Source: CAMLOF01 sp966692625 (lineage in GTDB: Bacteria > Pseudomonadota > Gammaproteobacteria > Burkholderiales > Burkholderiaceae_C). From it: a stretch of DNA of 16,681 nt. The stretch lies in NCBI GenBank assembly GCA_966692625.1, contig CBKZAG010000066.1, positions 1-16,681 on the forward strand. Direction: 5' to 3'. Each line of letters begins with the position of its first letter. Positions within the stretch are counted from its first letter, which is position 1. Position numbers and translations under genes: made by a program. The notes under the pieces were generated by a model. It was not told the origin of the DNA, searched no databases, and saw only the letters and a program-made list of their open reading frames with translations. Shown here piece by piece: positions 13,943-16,681 of the stretch.

Positions 13943-14815
13943 TCAGGCCGCCACCTTGGGCGACGTGGGCCGGTAGGGCAGCTCCAGCGCGTAGGCCAGC
14001 GCGATGAACAGGCTTTGCGCCAGGCCCATGGTGCTGGTGAGCGCGCGAAAGCCGAAGGTGGAGTTGTCCTGCACGAGCAGGGTGGCCTGTGCCTCCTTGG
14101 CCAGCGGGCTCATGCGGCTGTCGGTGATGGCAATGAGCCGGGCACCCCGCTCCACGGCCAGTTCCACGGCGGCCAGTGTTTCCTCGGCATAAGGCGCAAA
14201 GGAAATCGCCACCATCACGTCGCCTGGGCGCACAGACCGCATCTGCCCCAGGTGCATGCTGCCCAGGCCCGACATGAGGCCGACGCGCTTGTCGGTGTGT
14301 TGCAGGGCGTAGTCCAGGTACACCGCCACCGGGAAGGAACGGCGCGACGCGGCGATCCAGATGCAGTCGGTCTCGCGCAGCATGTCCACCGCCGTCTTGA
14401 AGGCAGCCTCGTCGAGGTTGGCCTCCAGCTCGTGCATGCCTGCCTGGCTGCCCGCCAGGAACTCGCGCGCGATCTCGACGCTGGACAGGCTGCCGGAGCC
14501 GGATTCGATGATGTCGCGGATGCGCGCGCGGTAGTTGCGGCTGGGCGCAAGCTGACGCGTGAGCCCTTCGCGGAAAAGCGCCTGCATCTCGGAAAACCCC
14601 GAGAAACCGAAATGCTTGGCAAACCGCACCACGGCCGAGGGCTGCACCTGGCATTGCGCGGCGAGTTGCTGGATGCCTTCGAGCCCGATGTGGTCGCGGT
14701 GCTGCTCCACGTACTTGGCGATGACCTTGAGCTGCTTGCTCAGGGTGTCGTACTCCGCTGTGATGCGCCCGATGAATTCGTCCACGCGGGTCTTGCTGTC
14801 TTTTGACGACGCCAT
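13943..14815 (-). CDS. RpiR-family transcriptional regulator (HTH + SIS domain)
   Basis: Sugar-phosphate-responsive DNA-binding protein of 290 residues. The N-terminal HTH_6 domain (about 10-86) includes LSKQLKVIAKYVEQHRDHIG, then QLAAQCQVQPSAVVRFAKHFGFSGFSEMQ. The C-terminal SIS domain (about 130-275) includes DCIWIAASRRSFPVAVYLDY, MVAISFAPYAEETL and LIAITDSRMSPLAKEA. Such proteins usually bind a phosphorylated sugar or cyclitol intermediate. It lies immediately upstream of the tandem dehydrogenases on the same strand, with a GGAA-N6-TTCC palindrome in between, so control of that operon is the likely role. A weaker related dyad (GAAA-N5-TTTC) lies upstream of its own start at about 14838-14850. 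The ATG at 14815 has no strong ribosome site. Confidence 0.9.
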   Translation of the reverse strand: MASSKDSKTRVDEFIGRITAEYDTLSKQLKVIAKYVEQHRDHIGLEGIQQLAAQCQVQPSAVVRFAKHFGFSGFSEMQALFREGLTRQLAPSRNYRARIRDIIESGSGSLSSVEIAREFLAGSQAGMHELEANLDEAAFKTAVDMLRETDCIWIAASRRSFPVAVYLDYALQHTDKRVGLMSGLGSMHLGQMRSVRPGDVMVAISFAPYAEETLAAVELAVERGARLIAITDSRMSPLAKEAQATLLVQDNSTFGFRALTSTMGLAQSLFIALAYALELPYRPTSPKVAA

Positions 14816-14898
14816 GCAGTGCTTTCGACTTGAAAAATTATTTCTTCCTGCATTCTGATTGAAAAACGCCGCTGCCGGTCACTGGGGCATTCCCTCAA

Positions 14899-14968
14899 GC
14901 ACTGCGTGCCCCCACGCTTCGCTGCCCCCCGAGGGGGCCTTCGTCACCTTGGGGCGGCCCGGCGGTGA
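14899..14968 (+). repeat. GC-rich intergenic repeat, copy 1
   Basis: Element beginning GCACTGCGTGCCCCCACGCT, with the hairpin GCCCCCCGAGGGGGC at 14924-14938 (6-bp stem, CGA loop) and ending CTTGGGGCGGCCCGGCGG at 14948-14965. It matches copy 2 at 16139-16205 over three blocks in the same order and orientation. It sits directly against the 3' end of the lacI-type gene. I recognise it as a type of intergenic repeat common in Comamonadaceae, from memory only. The rest of the 14816-14898 spacer is AT-richer and holds no recognised gene. Confidence 0.75.
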
Positions 14969-14969
14969 C

Positions 14970-16022
14970 TCATTCCAGATAAGGCTGCTGGCCCATGTTC
15001 TCGGCAAAGTAAAGGCGGAACTCGCCCGGCTTCTCGGGCGCGCTGGCGGGCGGCGCCATGCCCAACGCGGCCAACACGTGCTGCAGGGCGCGAATGGCCT
15101 GGGTGTCGGGGTCCTGGTCGATCACCACGTCGAGAACGCCCTCGCGCATGTACTGGCGGTGGTCATCGGATATCTCGTGCGTGACCCAGCACACCTTGCG
15201 CTTGGCAAAACGTTGCAGCGCGGCGTAGATGCCGGGTGAGCCCGCCCCCGTGTTGTAGATGCCCACCAAGTTGCTATCGGCCTTGAGCGCACGGCTCACG
15301 GCCCAGTAGCACTTGTCGGCATCGTCGTGGGTTTCGTGTTCGTCCAGTTCGCTCGGCAGGTGGGGGAACTGCTCGGCCAGCACCTCGCGGCAGCCCTGGC
15401 TGCGTTCGATGTGCCCCAGGTAATCGTGGCGGCTGGACAGGACGAGCACCCGCCCTTCGCGGTGGCACAGGCGCCCCAGCAGGTAACCCGCCGTGCGCCC
15501 GGCCGCGCGGTTGTCTATGCCCACGTAATCGGCCTGGGGAACGTCGCTCACCTGCGTCACCACCATGGTTACGTGCTCACCGCGCGCATGGGCTGCCTGC
15601 AGCGCGGCACGCACCGCAAGCGTGTCCGGCGCCGCCACGATGAGTGCCTGACGGCGGTAACGGCGCGGCCCGATGGCGCGCACCAGTGCCGCCTCGTCGG
15701 GTTCGGGCGTCCACAGGCGGTGCACCACCAGCCGCTTGTCCAGCATGGCCACGCCGCGCTGCAGGGCCAGGTTCAGGCGCTGGAAAAAGGGCGTGGTGTT
15801 GTCGGGCAGCACGATGTCGATGTGCAGCAGCCCATGGCGCGTCTCGGGCAGCAGGCGCGGCACGCCCAGTTGGCGCGCCGCCTGCACCACCTTTTCGCGG
15901 GTGCGCACCGAGGCGGTGTCGCGCTCGTTGAGCACACGGTCCACGGTAGAGATGCTCACGCCCGCCAGGGCGGCGATCTCGGCGAAGCGGGCGGTCTTTT
16001 TGCGACGGGCAGGGTTTTCCAT
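14970..16022 (-). CDS. LacI-family transcriptional regulator
   Basis: Sugar-responsive regulator of 350 residues. The N-terminal LacI HTH (about 12-55) reads RFAEIAALAGVSISTVDRVL and then NERDTASVRTREKVVQAARQ, with Asp replacing the common Ser of STVSRVL. The C-terminal region (about 65-325) is a periplasmic-binding-protein-like effector domain (HIDIVLPDNTTPFFQRLNLA, YVGIDNRAAGRTAGYLLGRL, VLSSRHDYLGHIERSQGCRE). I start it at ATG 16022. A TTG at 16043 in frame would place the coding start inside an 18-bp palindrome and has no ribosome site. It is divergent from the TIM-barrel isomerase and probably controls that operon and itself. The effector sugar is unknown. Confidence 0.88.
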   Translation of the reverse strand: MENPARRKKTARFAEIAALAGVSISTVDRVLNERDTASVRTREKVVQAARQLGVPRLLPETRHGLLHIDIVLPDNTTPFFQRLNLALQRGVAMLDKRLVVHRLWTPEPDEAALVRAIGPRRYRRQALIVAAPDTLAVRAALQAAHARGEHVTMVVTQVSDVPQADYVGIDNRAAGRTAGYLLGRLCHREGRVLVLSSRHDYLGHIERSQGCREVLAEQFPHLPSELDEHETHDDADKCYWAVSRALKADSNLVGIYNTGAGSPGIYAALQRFAKRKVCWVTHEISDDHRQYMREGVLDVVIDQDPDTQAIRALQHVLAALGMAPPASAPEKPGEFRLYFAENMGQQPYLE

Positions 16023-16025
16023 GTT

Positions 16026-16043
16026 TTGACGATTTTTCGTCAA
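16026..16043. promoter_or_regulatory. 18-bp palindrome, probable LacI-family operator
   Basis: Perfect 7-bp arms TTGACGA (16026-16032) and TCGTCAA (16037-16043) around TTTT. It lies 4 nt upstream of the regulator start and immediately downstream of its likely -10 box, a repressing position. It is also 90 nt upstream of the divergent leader reading frame, so it could control both directions. Confidence 0.65.
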
Positions 16044-16071
16044 TTATGTCGCCTACTTTTGGCGGGCCCAA
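16043..16071 (-). promoter_or_regulatory. Sigma-70-like promoter of the lacI-type gene
   Basis: Minus strand: TTGGGC (complement of 16066-16071), 17-nt spacer, CATAAT (complement of 16043-16048). The -10 is 5/6 to consensus. The operator palindrome begins at the last base of the -10, so a bound repressor would block the start of transcription. Confidence 0.5.
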
Positions 16072-16133
16072 CCCTACATTGGCACCAGCCGCGTTGTTGG
16101 CCTTTGCGGCAACGTCAAGACAAGGAGACTTCC

Positions 16134-16214
16134 ATGAACCCCCACGCTCACCTGCGTTCGCTGCCCCCCGAGGGGGCGCACCCCTCCCTTGAGACGGCTC
16201 GGCGGGAGGTCTGA
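16134..16214 (+). CDS. 26-codon leader reading frame overlapping the intergenic repeat
   Basis: ATG 16134 is preceded by AAGGAGA with a 5-nt spacer, one of the best ribosome sites in the window. The frame encodes MNPHAHLRSLPPEGAHPSLE followed by TARREV and ends TGA at 16212-16214, one base before the isomerase ATG at 16216. No membrane segment or known domain is present, and nearly all codons come from the repeat. Two readings are possible: a short leader translationally coupled to the isomerase, or the original start site of the operon's first gene separated from its body by the repeat. No function is claimed for the peptide. Confidence 0.5.
   Translation: MNPHAHLRSLPPEGAHPSLETARREV
16139..16206 (+). 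repeat. GC-rich intergenic repeat, copy 2
   Basis: Shares with copy 1 the 10-mer CCCCCACGCT (16139-16148), a 20-nt core (16158-16177) containing the GCCCCCCGAGGGGGC hairpin at 16163-16177, and an 18-nt end block (16188-16205) that differs at 3 positions. A 9-nt insertion CACCTGCGT (16149-16157) is the main difference. Its 3' end runs into the GGGAGG ribosome site of the isomerase. With copy 1 it flanks the lacI-type gene as a direct repeat. Confidence 0.75.
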
Positions 16215-16215
16215 C

Positions 16216-16681
16216 ATGAAGATCGCCCTCGACCCGTACATGATCCGCCACGTGGCGCTGAGCGAGCTGCCCGCCGCCGTGGCCGCCCTGGGCTACGACC
16301 AGATCGAACTCTCCCCCCGCTCGGACTTCCTGGACTGGTGGGTCATGCCGCGCGCCACCAAGGAGCGCATGGCCGGCTTCAAGGCCGCCCTGAAAGCCTC
16401 GGGCGTGGGCCTGGCCACGCTGCAGCCCATGTACCGCTGGGCCAGCCCCTTCGAGGACGAGCGCCAGTGGGCGGTGCGCTGCTGGAAGCGCGCCATCGAG
16501 GTGGCCATCGAGATGGATTGCCCGCTCATGATCAGCGAGTTCGGCCGCGGCGCCTCGCCAGAGCGATCGGTGGGGGAGCGCCAGGGATTCCAAAGTTTTG
16601 CAAACACCAAGGAGATGTGCGAAGCGGCCTGGTTCCGCTCCATGGACGAGCTGCTGCCGATCTTCGAGCGCGAGGGCATCA
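16216..16681 (+). CDS. TIM-barrel sugar phosphate isomerase/epimerase family protein (C-terminus cut by window edge)
   Basis: First 155 residues of a cytoplasmic xylose-isomerase-like TIM-barrel protein (AP_endonuc_2 fold; relatives include IolE, IolH, hydroxypyruvate isomerase and ketose epimerases). The opening MKIALDPYMIRHVALSELPA gives strand beta-1, GYDQIELSPRSDFLDWW carries the usual acidic residue after beta-2, LATLQPMYRWASP is beta-3 and CPLMISEFGRG is beta-4. ATG 16216 has GGGAGG 6 nt upstream (16204-16209). The frame is open to the edge; about 130-150 more residues would be expected. It is divergent from the LacI-type regulator and immediately follows the leader frame, so it is probably the first gene of a sugar operon continuing to the right. 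The substrate is unknown. Confidence 0.85.
   Translation, partial: MKIALDPYMIRHVALSELPAAVAALGYDQIELSPRSDFLDWWVMPRATKERMAGFKAALKASGVGLATLQPMYRWASPFEDERQWAVRCWKRAIEVAIEMDCPLMISEFGRGASPERSVGERQGFQSFANTKEMCEAAWFRSMDELLPIFEREGI

Noticed and set aside
16023..16043. TTG start for the lacI-type gene, 7 codons upstream of ATG 16022
   Set aside because: It would put the start codon at the edge of the operator palindrome and at the -10 box, without a ribosome site; ATG 16022 fits the family N-terminus better.
1..16681. tRNA, rRNA, CRISPR arrays, insertion sequences, prophage or toxin-antitoxin genes
   Set aside because: No cloverleaf-like segments, regular spacer-repeat arrays, transposase or integrase motifs were found by eye on either strand.

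Overview
The window looks like chromosomal DNA of a beta-proteobacterium of the Comamonadaceae (Acidovorax/Variovorax/Hydrogenophaga-like). This rests on uniformly high GC with C/G-ending codons, protein family character, and two copies of a GC-rich intergenic repeat with a CCCCCC-GA-GGGGG core that I associate with that family. The family assignment is an inference, not a database result. I see no phage, transposase, CRISPR array, tRNA or rRNA.

Left region (1-10822): an oxidative, non-phosphorylating pentose pathway (Weimberg type) with its own uptake system. The minus-strand operon runs: alpha-ketoglutaric semialdehyde dehydrogenase (5419-6870), periplasmic sugar-binding protein ChvE (4255-5316), ATPase GguA (2651-4183), permease GguB (1467-2621), then an L-arabinonate-type dehydratase of the IlvD/Edd family that runs off the left edge (1-1438). 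A LysR regulator (6977-7948, +) resembling GbpR is divergent from it. Next come an SDR sugar 1-dehydrogenase (7976-8800, -) and, divergent from that, an SMP-30-type lactonase (8927-9850, +) and an aldose 1-epimerase (9856-10773, +). Together these encode uptake, anomer interconversion, oxidation to the lactone, lactone opening, dehydration to the 2-keto-3-deoxy acid, and final oxidation of the semialdehyde to 2-oxoglutarate. The one missing step is the 2-keto-3-deoxy-pentonate dehydratase, which I predict lies past the left edge. A strong intrinsic terminator (10794-10822) closes this block.

Middle: the housekeeping purine gene purC (10848-11768, +) stands alone between the two catabolic regions.

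Right region (11781-16681): a second sugar or cyclitol catabolic locus. Two tandem, start/stop-overlapping Gfo/Idh/MocA dehydrogenases resembling inositol 2-dehydrogenase (12800-13795 and 11781-12800, -) are preceded by an RpiR-family regulator (13943-14815, -). The space between regulator and dehydrogenases holds a 22-bp palindrome overlapping the likely -35 box. A LacI-family regulator (14970-16022, -) follows, with an 18-bp palindrome next to its own start. It is divergent from a truncated TIM-barrel sugar isomerase/epimerase (16216-16681, +). A 26-codon reading frame with a strong ribosome binding site (16134-16214) lies ahead of the isomerase and overlaps the second copy of the intergenic repeat.

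The most unusual items are this repeat-derived leader frame, the pair of direct repeats flanking the lacI-type gene, the hairpins with a stop codon in the loop at both convergent gene junctions, and the well-formed palindromes at the two right-hand regulator genes.
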